DNA of 64,000 nucleotides from Kribbella antiqua (GCF_004345665.1 NZ_SLWR01000002.1:124001-188000); one strand, 5' to 3'. Shown: positions 9,129 to 18,815, counted from the first letter of the stretch. Program-made: numbers and translations. The notes: a model not told the origin generated them from the letters alone.

Positions 9129-10649
9129 TCAGGCGACCACGTTCACCGCCGCCCAGGCCTTGTCGACCGCGGCCCGCTCGGCGCTGCTCGCGCCGTACAG
9201 GTCGGTGGCGGCTTGGAGGGTTGCGGTGCGCGCGCCGTGGTAGTCGGTGCGCGACGTCATGTACGTCGTCAGCGCCCGGTACCAGATCTTCTCGGCCTTG
9301 CTGATCCCGATGCCGGTGACGGTGATGCCGCCGACGGTCGGGCTGTTGTACGCGACGCCGTTGATGGTCTTGGCGCCGCTGCCCTCGGACAGCAGGTAGA
9401 AGAAGTGGTTGCCGACGCCGGACGAGTAGTGCACGTTCAGCCGGCCGACGCTCTTCGACCAAGAGTCCGCGCTGGCCCCGTCCAGCGACGGCTTGTCCAG
9501 CCGGCGGATGTAGTTGGTGGCCGGGTCGTAGTCGGCGTAGATCTCCTCGCCGAGCACGTAGTCAGGGGTGTCGGAACCGTTCGCGGCGTACCACTCGACC
9601 GCCGTACCGAAGATGTCCGAGGTCGACTCGTTCAGGCCGCCGGACTCGCCGCTGTAGCGCAGGCCGGCCGAGCGGCTGGTGACGCCGTGGCTCATCTCGT
9701 GACCGGCGATATCCAGCTCCACCAGCGGGCCGATGCCCTGGCTCGGGTCGCCGTCGCCGTACCGCATGCAGAAGCAGGAGTCGTTCCAGGACGCGTTCAC
9801 GTAGGCGCCGTCGTGGACATACGACTTCGCGCCGTTGCCGTCGTTGGCGATGCCGTTCCGGCCGTGGACGTTCTTGTAGTAATCCCAGGTCTTGGCAATG
9901 CCGTAGTGCGCGTCCACACCGGCGGTCTGCGGGTTGGCGTTGCTGCCGGTCCCCCACACGTTGTCGGCGTCGGAGAACAGCGTGCCGGCGTTGTACGTCG
10001 CGTTGCCGCCGCGGACCGGGTCGACCATCGTCCAACTGGTGCCGGACTTGGTGGTGTCGAGGCCGACCGTGCCGACGTACAGACCGCTGCCACTGCCGAG
10101 GTCGTCGGCGACCGTGCTCCAGCTGTCGAGCACCTTGCCGGTCTGCGCGTCGACGTACGTCTCGGTGCCGGTCGGCTCACCGTTGGCCTTGCGGCCTTCA
10201 CTGACGACCTTGTAGGCCAGCTTGGACTGTCCGGCGTTGGTGACGAAGACGACGAGCTGCTGCTTGGCGGTCTTCTGCTTGGCCGCGGCTCGGGCGGCGC
10301 CGGCAGTCACTGCGGGCTTGGTCGACAGGCTGAGCTTGCCGACACCACCAGACGACGACCGGGCCTTGCCGGCCTTGTCCTGGTGTACGACGACATCGCC
10401 GCCGACAACCGGAAGACCCTGGTACGTGCGGTCGAACCGGACGTGGCTGCTGCCGTCGCCGTCAACGACGATGTCGCGGACGACCAGGTCGCCGCCGTCA
10501 CCGACACCGAGCTGCGCGGCATTGGCCCGCGCAGCGGCGATCGGCGACACGGCATCTGGCTGGGCGGCTTGCACGTTGACGGTGGTGGAAACGACGGCCA
10601 CGGCGGCGATCGCCGCTGCGGCCAGACCTGCGCGATGAATGCGCTTCAT
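9129..10649 (-). CDS. Secreted M4 (thermolysin-family) zinc metalloprotease
   Basis: From the ATG at 10649 (ribosome site AAGGGAG) the protein is 506 residues: a signal peptide (MKRIHRAGLAAAAIAAVAVV), an FTP/PepSY-type propeptide to about residue 180, and the M4 peptidase domain. The zinc site is HEMSH at residues 317-321 with the downstream glutamate in GGLNESTSDIFG, and the M4-specific SSGVGNHFFYLL near residue 434. It is predicted to be exported by Sec and self-processed, degrading extracellular protein. An upstream in-frame extension of 26 codons lacks a ribosome site. It stands alone, between its terminator and a gene-poor repeat region. Confidence 0.93.
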   Translation of the reverse strand: MKRIHRAGLAAAAIAAVAVVSTTVNVQAAQPDAVSPIAAARANAAQLGVGDGGDLVVRDIVVDGDGSSHVRFDRTYQGLPVVGGDVVVHQDKAGKARSSSGGVGKLSLSTKPAVTAGAARAAAKQKTAKQQLVVFVTNAGQSKLAYKVVSEGRKANGEPTGTETYVDAQTGKVLDSWSTVADDLGSGSGLYVGTVGLDTTKSGTSWTMVDPVRGGNATYNAGTLFSDADNVWGTGSNANPQTAGVDAHYGIAKTWDYYKNVHGRNGIANDGNGAKSYVHDGAYVNASWNDSCFCMRYGDGDPSQGIGPLVELDIAGHEMSHGVTSRSAGLRYSGESGGLNESTSDIFGTAVEWYAANGSDTPDYVLGEEIYADYDPATNYIRRLDKPSLDGASADSWSKSVGRLNVHYSSGVGNHFFYLLSEGSGAKTINGVAYNSPTVGGITVTGIGISKAEKIWYRALTTYMTSRTDYHGARTATLQAATDLYGASSAERAAVDKAWAAVNVVA

Positions 10650-10883
10650 GCGAACTCCCTTGGGCGGAAGACGCGTACAGGCGGGACATCCCGTACACGT
10701 TTGGGCAGGCACACCCTCCGCAAACATCGCCGCCTTGGGAACCGATCGACCCCGGAAACCCCCGAAATACCGGGAAATCCTTCAGCCACCCACCCCACCC
10801 CCGCAGCCGCCCTCCCCCGCACCACCGGCTCCACCCAACTCGCCAGACCGGCGCCGCCACACTCTCGTCACCAGCAGCGGCCC

Positions 10884-11023
10884 AATTTGATGGGCTGCCC
10901 GCTGAGCTGGTGGGTCGCCCGCAGAGCTGGTGAGTTGCCCACTGAGCTGATGGGTTGCCCGCAGAGCTAGTGGGTTGCCCGCAGAGCTAGTGGGTTGCCC
11001 ACTGAGCTGGTTGGTTGCCCCCT
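10884..11023. repeat. Tandem array of seven 20-bp repeats
   Basis: Seven consecutive 20-base units of the form GAGCTRGTGGGTTGCCCRCW tile 10884-11023 without gaps; the first copy is the most diverged, and copies 5 and 6 differ only in the last three bases. The unit length is not a multiple of three, so minus-strand reading frames across it show a 20-residue period that is an artefact of the DNA repeat. It lies 235 bp upstream of the M4 protease start. A related cluster lies at 13691-13772. Confidence 0.9.
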
Positions 11024-11686
11024 CGACTTCTGGCCAGGCAGCCCACCATGTCAGCGGGCAACCCCCGTCCTGGTGTCCGCATCGTGGACTTCCAATGCGG
11101 CGGCGCAACGGCGGGCTTCGGGGTGCCCGGGCTGGTTCGGGCTGCCGGGGCGTGGTTTTGGGTGCCCGGGGCTGGCCGATGGCGGGTTATGTGGTGGCTG
11201 ACGGCTTGTTTGACGCTAGTGGTGAAACAACCCGCTATCGGCCGGGCGAATGGGGTGGGTTGCCCGGGATGTGGCCCGGTTTTGTCCGGATGGCGGGATC
11301 CTAGGCCGGGGGCTGGGTGGTCGGCTGGGGCTGGACCAGGAAACTGGGACCTGGGACCTGGGACCTGCAATAACGTGTTTCAGCTCCCGGTTTGGTGTCC
11401 CAGGTTCCGGCTGCCGCCGGTGATCTGCCCGGATATCGGACCACCCGTTGCCTGAGGCAACCGAATCGGCGGGGGTCTGGGGTGGGGGCGAGAGTGTTGT
11501 CGTGGGGTGCAAGTTTCCGGTGTCGAGGCCGCGCCGGACCCTGCCGGGTGCCGGGACACGGACATCGGCTCGGCAGCGCGGTGAAACACCCGCCTGTCTT
11601 GGTGATGAACTTGCGCCGACGGCCGAGCTGCTCCACCGGACCCCGGCCGTCTGGTGGCTCCAACCACCCCACCAAGGCCAAGCGCA
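11024..11686. other. Gene-free stretch with short degenerate repeats
   Basis: I see no supportable gene here. The stretch has frequent GGTGGGTTGCCC-like and TGCCCGGG words, a CTGGGAC triplet of 7-mers near 11343-11367, and a short GTTGCCTGAGGCAAC palindrome near 11448. Six-frame readings have no ribosome sites and no recognisable domain. It may be decayed sequence or regulatory/repetitive DNA. Confidence 0.5.
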
Positions 11687-11715
11687 AGCGGCCCTGGCAT
11701 TCATCCAGGGCCGCT
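11687..11715 (-). terminator. Hairpin terminator after the unknown gene pair
   Basis: A perfect 11-bp stem (AGCGGCCCTGG / CCAGGGCCGCT) with a 7-base loop lies 18 bases beyond the stop of the gene ending at 11733 on the minus strand. Confidence 0.7.
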
Positions 11716-11732
11716 GCTCCTGTACTCGACTC

Positions 11733-12050
11733 TCAGCGCGCGACGGTTCGAGCCGTACCGCGGCCGGTGGTCGCGCCACCGACCCGCTCCTTCGCGCCGT
11801 CCACACTGCCTGCCTGTTGCGGTGGACTGCCGGCCGGAGGACGTCCGTCATCGAGGATCCCAGCGAGGAGGGCGGTGTCCACGCTCGCGCCCTTCACGAG
11901 CGCGTCCTCGGCCGCCTTCTTCGTAGCCGCCTCATCGGCCTCAACCCGAGCCGCAAAGCCCTTCTGCCTGTCGACGAACTCGACGCGTGACCGGGCCCCG
12001 CGGCCTCGCTGTTCATCCAACGTGTCCTTTTCCTCTTTCGCGGTACCCAT
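11733..12050 (-). CDS. Uncharacterised protein, second of a paralogous pair
   Basis: A 105-residue charged protein beginning MGTAKEEKDTLDEQRGRG, with a predicted helical N-terminal two-thirds. Its start codon shares one base with the preceding stop (TGATG), so translation is coupled. The C-terminal 40 residues (DDGRPPAG, then VDGAKE and RGTA) align with the C terminus of the upstream gene, so the two are diverged tandem duplicates. No signal peptide or membrane segment is seen. I do not recognise the family. Confidence 0.65.
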   Translation of the reverse strand: MGTAKEEKDTLDEQRGRGARSRVEFVDRQKGFAARVEADEAATKKAAEDALVKGASVDTALLAGILDDGRPPAGSPPQQAGSVDGAKERVGGATTGRGTARTVAR

Positions 12051-12466
12051 CAGATCCCGTAGGCCTGAGCTGTACCGCGGGTGTTCAGCGCGGCGCCGCG
12101 GTGCTCCTTCGCGCCGTCGATCTGAGTGCCTGCCTCGGCCGAAACAGCGCCGCCAGCCGGCGGCCGGCCATGGTGCAGGAGCCGGTGAGCGAACTCGGCG
12201 TCGGCGACTGGGCCGATACCCACCATTCCCTTGGCGGCGTCCCACCGACTGGGCGGCGCAGCCTGGTACCCGTCGTCCGGCCAATTCGGTGTCGCCGGCT
12301 CCGCGGCGACCATGTTGACCTCTCTCTTCGACGCTTCTTCGATCTGCTGCTGTTGTTCCCGGAGCTTCGCCAGCGCCTCCTGTTGCCGCCTGGTGTTCTC
12401 CTCGTTCTGCAGCCGCACGATCTCCAACTGTCGCTTCGCTAGCTCTTCCTCGTTCGCATCGCCCAT
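12050..12466 (-). CDS. Uncharacterised coiled-coil protein, first of a paralogous pair
   Basis: The ATG at 12466 has a GGGAG site 6 bases upstream and gives 138 residues. Residues 5-50 form a Glu/Gln/Lys/Arg-rich coiled coil (EEELAKRQLEIVRLQNEE...). The C-terminal 45 residues carry HHGRPPAG, IDGAKE and RGTAQ, matching the neighbour's C terminus. Both genes sit in an accessory insert between whiA and gap. Function unknown; cytoplasmic by appearance. Confidence 0.65.
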   Translation of the reverse strand: MGDANEEELAKRQLEIVRLQNEENTRRQQEALAKLREQQQQIEEASKREVNMVAAEPATPNWPDDGYQAAPPSRWDAAKGMVGIGPVADAEFAHRLLHHGRPPAGGAVSAEAGTQIDGAKEHRGAALNTRGTAQAYGI

Positions 12467-12559
12467 TGGTCTCCCAATCGTTGGTGTGATGGAAGCCCCC
12501 GTGGGGGCATCCAACCAACGCGGCAAGCCGGGTTTGAGAGGCGTTGGATAACGATCTGG

Positions 12560-13543
12560 TCAGGCTGGGTCGAGCATGTCTGGGGTGAGGTTGGCTTCGG
12601 TGTTGGGGATGCCGAGTTCGGCGGCTCGCTTGTCGGCCATGGCGAGGAGGCGGCGGATGCGGCCGGCGACGGCGTCCTTGGTGAGGGCCGGTTCGTGCAG
12701 CTGGCCGAGCTCTTCGAGGCTCGCCTGCTTGTGCTCCAGCCGCAGCTTGCCCGCCACCTGCAGGTGGTCCGGTACGTCGTCTCCGAGGATCTCCAGCGCC
12801 CGCTCGACCCTTGCACCGGCGGCGACCGCGGCCCGCGCAGAGCGGCGCAGGTTCGCATCGTCGAAGTTGGCCAGCCGGTTCGCGGTCGCGCGTACTTCGC
12901 GGCGCATCCGCCGCTCTTCCCACGCGAGCACCGACTCGTGCGCACCGAGCCGGGTCAGCAACGCACCGATCGCGTCACCATCGCGGATGACCACGCGATC
13001 CACGTTGCGCACCTCGCGCGCCTTCGACCCGATCCCGAGCCGCCGGGCAGCACCCACCAGCGCGAGGGCGGCTTCCGGACCCGGGCACGTCACCTCGAGC
13101 GACGACGAGCGACCCGGCTCCGTCAGCGACCCGTGCGCGAGGAACGCTCCACGCCACGCCGCCACCGCATCACACGAGGCACCGGACACGACCGCCGGCG
13201 GCAGACCCCGGACCGGCCGGCCCCGGTTGTCCACCAGCCCGGTCTGCCGGGCCAGCGCGTCACCATCACGTACGACGCGGACGACGTACTTGGTCTGCTT
13301 ACGGATACCGGACGGGGAGATCACCACCACGTCCGACGGGTGCCCGAAGATCTCGGCGATGTCCTTGCGCAGCCTGCGCGCCGCGGCGCCGCTGTCCAGC
13401 TCGGCCTCGACGACGATCCGGCCGGACACGAGATGCAGACCGCCGGCGAACCGGAGTACGGACGACACCTCGGCCTTGCGGCAACAGGGTTTCGTGACCT
13501 GAATGCTGGTCAACTCGGACTTCACCTGTGCTGTCATCGCCAT
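12560..13543 (-). CDS. whiA: Sporulation/cell-division regulator WhiA
   Basis: A 327-residue protein with the WhiA layout: an N-terminal degenerate LAGLIDADG homing-endonuclease fold ([28 protein letters not shown] near residue 20; [11 protein letters not shown] near residue 224) and a C-terminal helix-turn-helix ([22 protein letters not shown] near residue 280). WhiA is a DNA-binding regulator of sporulation septation in Streptomyces and is present in most Gram-positives. It follows yvcK and rapZ in the conserved uvrC-rapZ-yvcK-whiA order, with one small gene inserted. Confidence 0.96.
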   Translation of the reverse strand: MAMTAQVKSELTSIQVTKPCCRKAEVSSVLRFAGGLHLVSGRIVVEAELDSGAAARRLRKDIAEIFGHPSDVVVISPSGIRKQTKYVVRVVRDGDALARQTGLVDNRGRPVRGLPPAVVSGASCDAVAAWRGAFLAHGSLTEPGRSSSLEVTCPGPEAALALVGAARRLGIGSKAREVRNVDRVVIRDGDAIGALLTRLGAHESVLAWEERRMRREVRATANRLANFDDANLRRSARAAVAAGARVERALEILGDDVPDHLQVAGKLRLEHKQASLEELGQLHEPALTKDAVAGRIRRLLAMADKRAAELGIPNTEANLTPDMLDPA

Positions 13544-13690
13544 GAAGGCATCCTCCCACCGCTGTCAAAGACCCTCCGCCTCCGGTCCGTTCCGATCAAC
13601 CGTCCGCGCCAGGGCGCGGACAAGCAGAAGGACGAGGGAGAGCCGCACCCCCTCCAACTGAGACCACCCACCGCGTGTTACGTCCCGTTT

Positions 13691-13772
13691 GGTGGGTTCA
13701 CCCATCCGAGTGGGGGTTCACCCACCGGATGCGGTGGGGGAACCCAGCAGCTGGTGGGTGAACCCATCAAAT
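13691..13772. repeat. Four-copy 20-22-bp repeat cluster related to the 10884 array
   Basis: Units beginning GGTGGGTTCACCC, TGGGGGTTCACCC, GGTGGGGGAACCC and GGTGGGTGAACCC follow each other at 20-22-bp spacing, immediately 3' of the small secreted protein gene. The unit AGCTGGTGGGTGAACCC shares AGCTGGTGGGT with the array at 10884-11023. Each unit is nearly self-complementary around GGGTT/AACCC and could fold into hairpins. Confidence 0.75.
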
Positions 13773-13784
13773 GGGGGCTGCGGA

Positions 13785-14129
13785 TCAGGTGTCGGTCTGC
13801 AGGGTGGCGCAGCCCCACATGACGTACCCGCCGGTGCCGCCCGCGGCGTTCGGGAGGTACAGCCAGTAGCTGTTGGTCACGCCGCACGCGGTGTGGCTGC
13901 CGCCGGTCTGGCCGGTGCAGTACGCCGTCTGCGACGTGCCCTTCTTGAACGTGCCGAGCTTGGAGGTGTTCACGGTCTTGCCGTAGTAGATCGGCGTGTC
14001 CTGCTTGGCGACCGAGTAGCACGAGGCCGTCGTCGCATCCGCGACGGTGGTCGAGGCAAATGCCGTACCGCCCGTGGCCAGCACGGGGACAACGGCGAGC
14101 GAAGCCATTGCGGACATGGCTTTGCGCAT
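13785..14129 (-). CDS. Small secreted four-cysteine protein
   Basis: The ATG at 14129 has a strong AAGGAGAG site and gives 114 residues. A Sec signal peptide (MRKAMSAMASLAVVPVLATG, with cleavage near AFAS) precedes a mature domain of about 80 residues with four cysteines (SCYSV, AYCTG, TACGV, WGCAT), probably two disulfides, in an SH3-like beta pattern (TPIYYGKTVNTSKLGTF). Comparable small proteins are common in actinomycete secretomes; the role is unknown. It interrupts the usual yvcK-whiA adjacency. Confidence 0.8.
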   Translation of the reverse strand: MRKAMSAMASLAVVPVLATGGTAFASTTVADATTASCYSVAKQDTPIYYGKTVNTSKLGTFKKGTSQTAYCTGQTGGSHTACGVTNSYWLYLPNAAGGTGGYVMWGCATLQTDT

Positions 14130-14192
14130 AAGCGTTCTCTCCTTGAGGGAGTTGGGATTTACCTTGCGACCGCAGTAAATCAAACGCTCGGT

Positions 14193-15218
14193 TCAGCCGA
14201 AGATCTCGCGGAAGACCTTGGCCAGTTTGTCCGGGGCGTGGTGCAGCTGCCGGACGTCGTCGGCGATGTCGGCGATCACCAGGTCGGCGCCGAGAGATTG
14301 CGCCGTACGACGTAATGACGCAGGGTCGGGCACATGGCCTTGGTCGGCGAGCACCACGTCGATGCGCAGGTCAGGAGCGTGAGCGCCCAGCACCTCGAGG
14401 TGGGTCTCCGGTGAGAACCCGTCCGTCTCGCCCTTCTGCTCCCCCAGGTTCAGCGTCAGCACGCGCTGCGCACTGGTCTGCTCCAGCCCGCGGCACAGCG
14501 CCGGGACCAGCAGGTTCGGGATCACCGACGTGAACCATGAACCAGGACCGACGACGACCCAGTCGGCCTCCGCGATGGCCACCAGGGCTTCGGGGCAAGC
14601 CGGCGGGTCGGCCGGATCGAGCGCCACGTCGACGACATAGCCTTCGGTCGTCGCGACCTCGGCCTGGCCGCGGATCTCGGTGATCGCCTCCGGATGGTCA
14701 GGATCCAGGCCGAGCACGCGAGCCGTGATGTCCAGCGGTACGGCGGACATCGGCAGCACCCGGCCCTGCGCACCGAGCAACCGCGCCACCCAGTCCAGCC
14801 CGTCGACGGCCTCGCCCAACAGCTCCCACAACGCCACGATCAGCAGATTGCCGACCGCGTGATCATGCAACGCACCATCACTGCGGAACCGATGCTGCAG
14901 TACGTCGGCCCACGTCCGGCCCCACTCGTCGTCGCGGCACAACGCGGCCAGCGCCATCCGCAGATCTCCCGGCGGCAGCACCCCCAGCTCACGCCGAAGC
15001 CGACCCGACGAACCACCGTTGTCGGCGACCGTGACGACCGCGGTCAGCTGATCGGTGACGTGACGGAGTGCGGACAGAGAGGCTGCCAATCCATGCCCCC
15101 CGCCCAGTGCGACGACCCTGGGCGCTGAGCGGGGGTCGGGTCGCCCCCCAGATGACGCGCCGGAGCCCCCCGGTCCGTGCTCTCCGCGGGCAGGGCTGTC
15201 CCAGGGGCTCTGGCTCAC
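14193..15218 (-). CDS. yvcK: Gluconeogenesis factor YvcK-family protein
   Basis: A 341-residue protein of the YvcK/CofD-like family. The family binds UDP-sugars and in Bacillus and Mycobacterium affects carbon partitioning and cell-wall precursor supply. Seen: VVALGGGHGLAASLSALR near residue 34, VTVADNGGSSGRLRRELGVLPPGDLR near residue 60, and the VGPGSWFTSVIPNLL segment near residue 224. The GTG start overlaps the rapZ stop by four bases (GTGA). The first 30 residues are low-complexity, so the true start could be slightly downstream. Confidence 0.93.
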   Translation of the reverse strand: MSQSPWDSPARGEHGPGGSGASSGGRPDPRSAPRVVALGGGHGLAASLSALRHVTDQLTAVVTVADNGGSSGRLRRELGVLPPGDLRMALAALCRDDEWGRTWADVLQHRFRSDGALHDHAVGNLLIVALWELLGEAVDGLDWVARLLGAQGRVLPMSAVPLDITARVLGLDPDHPEAITEIRGQAEVATTEGYVVDVALDPADPPACPEALVAIAEADWVVVGPGSWFTSVIPNLLVPALCRGLEQTSAQRVLTLNLGEQKGETDGFSPETHLEVLGAHAPDLRIDVVLADQGHVPDPASLRRTAQSLGADLVIADIADDVRQLHHAPDKLAKVFREIFG

Positions 15219-16081
15219 TCCCGCCCCAGATCCCGGTGTACGACCAAGGTCGGTGACCCCTTCTCGCGCAGCCTCCGGGCGATCTCCTCGGCCATCGCGA
15301 CGCTGCGGTGCTTACCCCCGGTGCAGCCGATCGCGACGGTGACGAAGCGCTTGCCCTCGTTCAGGTAGCCGGTCCGGAGTGTGTCCAGCACGTCCACGTA
15401 GTTCTGCAGGAACTGCTGGGCCAGCGGATGGCCGAGCACGAAGTCTGACACAGGGCGGTCCTGCCCGGTCATCGGACGCAGGTCGGGCTGCCAGTACGGG
15501 TTCGGGATGAACCGCATGTCGGCGACCACATCCGCGTCCACCGGGATGCCGTACTTGAATCCGAACGACACCACGGTCGCCCGCAGCTCCGCGTTCTCCT
15601 CGTCGCCGAAGGCGTTCACGATCTTCGCGGCGAGCTGGTGGATGTTCATGTTCGAGGTGTCGATGACCAGATCGGCACCGGCCCGGATGTCGCCGAGCAG
15701 CTCACGCTCGCGCTGGATGCCGGTCAGCAGCCGGCCCTCGCCCTGCAGCGGGTGTGGCCGGCGGACACTCTCCTGCCGCCGCACGATCACGTCGTCCGAC
15801 GCCTCCAGGAACAGCGTCAGCGGCCGGTATCCCTTCAGCCGCAGGTCGTGCACGGCCGAGCTCAGCTCGTCGAAGAACATGCCGGTCCGCACGTCGACGA
15901 CGACCGCGAGCCGTGGTGCCGCGCCGGTGCCGACGAGCTGCTCGACGATGGTGGTGAGGAACATCGGCGGCAGGTTGTCCACCACGAACCAGCCGAGGTC
16001 CTCCAGCACGTCCGCGACCGAGCTCCGCCCCGCGCCGGACATGCCCGACACGATGATGAGGTTGCCGCCCGACTCGTCCAT
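15215..16081 (-). CDS. rapZ: RNase adapter protein RapZ (YvcJ family nucleotide-binding protein)
   Basis: A 288-residue P-loop protein with IVSGMSGAGRSSVADVLEDLGW near residue 10 (Walker A with Arg where the usual lysine stands), the Walker B-like VVDVRTG near residue 61, and the C-terminal VAIGCTGGKHRSV motif near residue 252. In enteric bacteria RapZ controls glmS sRNA decay; the actinobacterial role is less clear. Start and stop overlap uvrC and yvcK by one and four bases, giving a tight uvrC-rapZ-yvcK operon. Confidence 0.93.
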   Translation of the reverse strand: MDESGGNLIIVSGMSGAGRSSVADVLEDLGWFVVDNLPPMFLTTIVEQLVGTGAAPRLAVVVDVRTGMFFDELSSAVHDLRLKGYRPLTLFLEASDDVIVRRQESVRRPHPLQGEGRLLTGIQRERELLGDIRAGADLVIDTSNMNIHQLAAKIVNAFGDEENAELRATVVSFGFKYGIPVDADVVADMRFIPNPYWQPDLRPMTGQDRPVSDFVLGHPLAQQFLQNYVDVLDTLRTGYLNEGKRFVTVAIGCTGGKHRSVAMAEEIARRLREKGSPTLVVHRDLGRE

Positions 16082-18111
16082 CAGTTCTCAGTTCTCCCTG
16101 GATCCCCGTCAGGCGTCCCGGCCGGTGCCGGGACGTCCTCGTCCAGTATCTCGCCGGTGGCCATGTTGACCGCGGGCGCCTTGCCGGTTTCCGCCTTCGT
16201 TGCGGCAGCGTTCACCGCGAGTACGACGGACTCCGCCGTACGACGGCCGAATCCGGGCAGGCCGGCCACCTCGTCGATAGTGGCCTGACGCAACTTCTTC
16301 AGCGAGCCGAAATGCCTGAGCAGAGTCTTGCGGCGGACCTCACCGAGGCCCGGGACCTCGTCCAGAACGCTTTCCACCATCGACTTGGAGCGGCGGTTGC
16401 GGTGGTGGGTGATGGCGAATCGGTGGGCCTCGTCGCGCAACCGCTGCAGCAGGTAGAGGCCTTCCGACGTACGGGAGAAGATGACCGGGTCCTCCTCGTC
16501 CGGAAGCCAGACCTCCTCGAGGCGCTTGGCCAGGCCGCACACCGGGATGTCGCCGAGGCCGAGCTCGTCCAGCGCTTGCCGCGCGGCCGCCACTTGCGGC
16601 GGACCGCCGTCGACCACGACCAGGCCTGGCGCATACGAGAACTTCTTCGCGCGGCCGGTTTCCGGATCGATCAGACTGGCCGCCGGGTCCTCGTCGTCCT
16701 GCATGGTCGCGCGCTCGTCGAGGAGCCTCTTGAACCGCCGGGTCAGCACCTCGGCGATCGAGGCGACGTCGTTCTGCCCGTCGACGCCCTTGATCACGAA
16801 CCGCCGGTATTCGCTCTTGCGCGGCAGGCCGTCCTCGAACACCACCATCGAGGCGACCACTTCGGTGCCCTGGAGGTTCGAGACGTCGTAGCACTCCAGC
16901 CGCAGCGGCGCCTCGGGCAGGTCGAGCGCGGCCTGGATCTCCTCCAGCGCCAGGTTGCGGGTGGTCAGATCGCTGGCCCGCTTGGTCTTGTGCATGGTGA
17001 GCGTCTGCAGCGCGTTCCGCTCGACGGTCTCCATCAGCGACTTCTTGTCGCCGCGCTGCGGAACCCGGATGAAGACCTTCGAACCCCGCAGCTCGGACAG
17101 CCACTCGGTCAGCGCGTTGGTGTCCTCCGGCTCGGTCGGCACCAGGATCTCGCGCGGGATCGCGTCGCCGGAGTCACCGGCGTACGTCTGCTGGATGAAC
17201 CGCGAGACCAGGTCGCCGGTGGTCGCCGTACCGTCCGCCTTGTCGGCGATCCAGCCGCGCTCACCGCGGATCCGGCCGCCGCGGACGTAGAAGATCTGGA
17301 CCGCGACCTCGAGCGGATCCTCGCTCAGCGCGATCACGTCGGTGTCGGTGCCGTCGCCGAGGACGACCGCATTCTTGGCCAGGGCCTTCTCCAGCGCGGC
17401 CAGGTCGTCCCGGATCTTCGCGGCCCGCTCGTACTCCAGCTCCGCCGCGGCGGCCCGCATCTCCTTCTCAAGCCGCCGGACGTATGTCGCGGTCTGGCCG
17501 GACAGGAACGCCGCGAAATCCTCGACGATCTTGCGGTGCTCCTCCTGGCTCACCTGGCCGGTGCAGGGCGCGGCGCACTTGCCGATGTAGCCGAGCAGGC
17601 AGGGCCGGCCGATCTGACGGTGCCGGTTGAAGACGCCTTTGCTGCAGGACCGCATCGGGAAAACGCGCAGCAGCAGGTCGACGGTCTCGCGGATCGCCCA
17701 GGCGTGACTGTAGGGGCCGAAGTACCGGATGCCCTTCTTTTTCTGGCCTCTCCCGACCATCACTCGCGGATACTCCTCGTTGAGGGTGATCGCGAGCCAG
17801 GGATAGGACTTGTCGTCGCGGTACTTCACGTTGAAGCGAGGGTCGTACTCCTTGATCCAGGAGTACTCCAGCTGCAGCGACTCGACCTCGGTGCGGACCA
17901 CCGTCCACTCGACCTTGGCCGCCGTCGTCACCATCGCCTGGGTGCGCGGGTGCAGGTTCACCAGATCCTGGAAGTACGACGACAACCGGGCCCGCAGGTT
18001 CTTCGCCTTGCCGACGTAAATCACCCGCCCGGCGGCATCGCTGAAGCGATAGACACCAGGCGAGTCCGGGATCGACCCCGGAGCGGGACGGTAGGAGGAC
18101 GGATCAGCCAC
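16081..18111 (-). CDS. uvrC: Excinuclease ABC subunit C
   Basis: From the GTG at 18111 (VADPSSYRP) the protein is 676 residues. Domains in order: GIY-YIG nuclease ([24 protein letters not shown]) at about 15-95, a Cys-rich region ([29 protein letters not shown]) near 145, a UVR helix pair near 200, an RNase H-like nuclease domain ([32 protein letters not shown]) at about 400-580, and tandem helix-hairpin-helix motifs at the end ([26 protein letters not shown]). It makes both incisions in nucleotide excision repair. A TTG at 18141 is a weaker start. Confidence 0.95.
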   Translation of the reverse strand: MADPSSYRPAPGSIPDSPGVYRFSDAAGRVIYVGKAKNLRARLSSYFQDLVNLHPRTQAMVTTAAKVEWTVVRTEVESLQLEYSWIKEYDPRFNVKYRDDKSYPWLAITLNEEYPRVMVGRGQKKKGIRYFGPYSHAWAIRETVDLLLRVFPMRSCSKGVFNRHRQIGRPCLLGYIGKCAAPCTGQVSQEEHRKIVEDFAAFLSGQTATYVRRLEKEMRAAAAELEYERAAKIRDDLAALEKALAKNAVVLGDGTDTDVIALSEDPLEVAVQIFYVRGGRIRGERGWIADKADGTATTGDLVSRFIQQTYAGDSGDAIPREILVPTEPEDTNALTEWLSELRGSKVFIRVPQRGDKKSLMETVERNALQTLTMHKTKRASDLTTRNLALEEIQAALDLPEAPLRLECYDVSNLQGTEVVASMVVFEDGLPRKSEYRRFVIKGVDGQNDVASIAEVLTRRFKRLLDERATMQDDEDPAASLIDPETGRAKKFSYAPGLVVVDGGPPQVAAARQALDELGLGDIPVCGLAKRLEEVWLPDEEDPVIFSRTSEGLYLLQRLRDEAHRFAITHHRNRRSKSMVESVLDEVPGLGEVRRKTLLRHFGSLKKLRQATIDEVAGLPGFGRRTAESVVLAVNAAATKAETGKAPAVNMATGEILDEDVPAPAGTPDGDPGRTEN

Positions 18112-18194
18112 GGAAACCACCCTAGTTCGCCGCGCCGACAAACCAGGAATTCCGCAAAAGTTTCTATTGCAGCTTCAATGACAGACTTGAAGGC

Positions 18195-18653
18195 ATGAAT
18201 CTCGGCGACATTGATCGGACCATCCGGCAGTACGACGGAGTGCGCGTACTCGAAGCACAGGAGGACCTGTTCTACCTCTACGACCCGGACGAGGACCTGC
18301 CACCGGAGCGGCAGCAGCCGTTCGCCACCATCGTCACCGGCGACCACTACGAGAAGGTGTCGCGGCTGGACGAGCCGGATGCGTGGCGGCTCAACCTCGG
18401 TCTGACGAAAGCGACGTACACCTCCTTGTTCGGCCCGGTGCCGACCGAGCGGGACGCGGACTGGGTGCTGGACTCCGGCCACGACTACGCCGTACGCGAC
18501 GAACTGATGCCACACCCGTTCTACGCCTCGCAGCACTGGGTCGGCATCGTGTGCCCGTCGGACCTCGGTCGCCTCGAGCCTCTGCTGGCTGAGGCGTACG
18601 GCTTCGCCGTCCGCAAATACGTCAAGCACAAAGCACGGCACAGTGTCACTTAG
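18195..18653 (+). CDS. DUF6194-like protein
   Basis: A 152-residue cytoplasmic protein. The pattern FYLYDPDEDLPPERQQPFATIV near residue 27, LDEPDAWRLNLGLTKATYTSLFG near residue 58 and MPHPFYASQHWVGIVCPS near residue 105 resembles, from memory, the DUF6194 family common in actinomycetes; no function is known. It is transcribed divergently from uvrC with about 80 bp between starts. Confidence 0.7.
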   Translation: MNLGDIDRTIRQYDGVRVLEAQEDLFYLYDPDEDLPPERQQPFATIVTGDHYEKVSRLDEPDAWRLNLGLTKATYTSLFGPVPTERDADWVLDSGHDYAVRDELMPHPFYASQHWVGIVCPSDLGRLEPLLAEAYGFAVRKYVKHKARHSVT

Positions 18654-18815
18654 GAGAAGGGGCTGAAGTTTGCGGTCGTGTTGCGGGTTACCTCATAAGG
18701 CCCGTTTGACCCCTGATTGGGATGAGTCAGGTCCGTAGCGTGTGACTCAGGGTAGATGTGCAGGACCTTTGCGTGAGGCAACCAGGCCTTGCGCTGACTC
18801 GAGGGAGATCCGCCC

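Noticed and set aside
10782..11108. Minus-strand reading frame with a 20-residue repeating pattern
   Set aside because: It is produced by the 20-bp non-coding tandem repeat read through all three frames; no ribosome site or domain.
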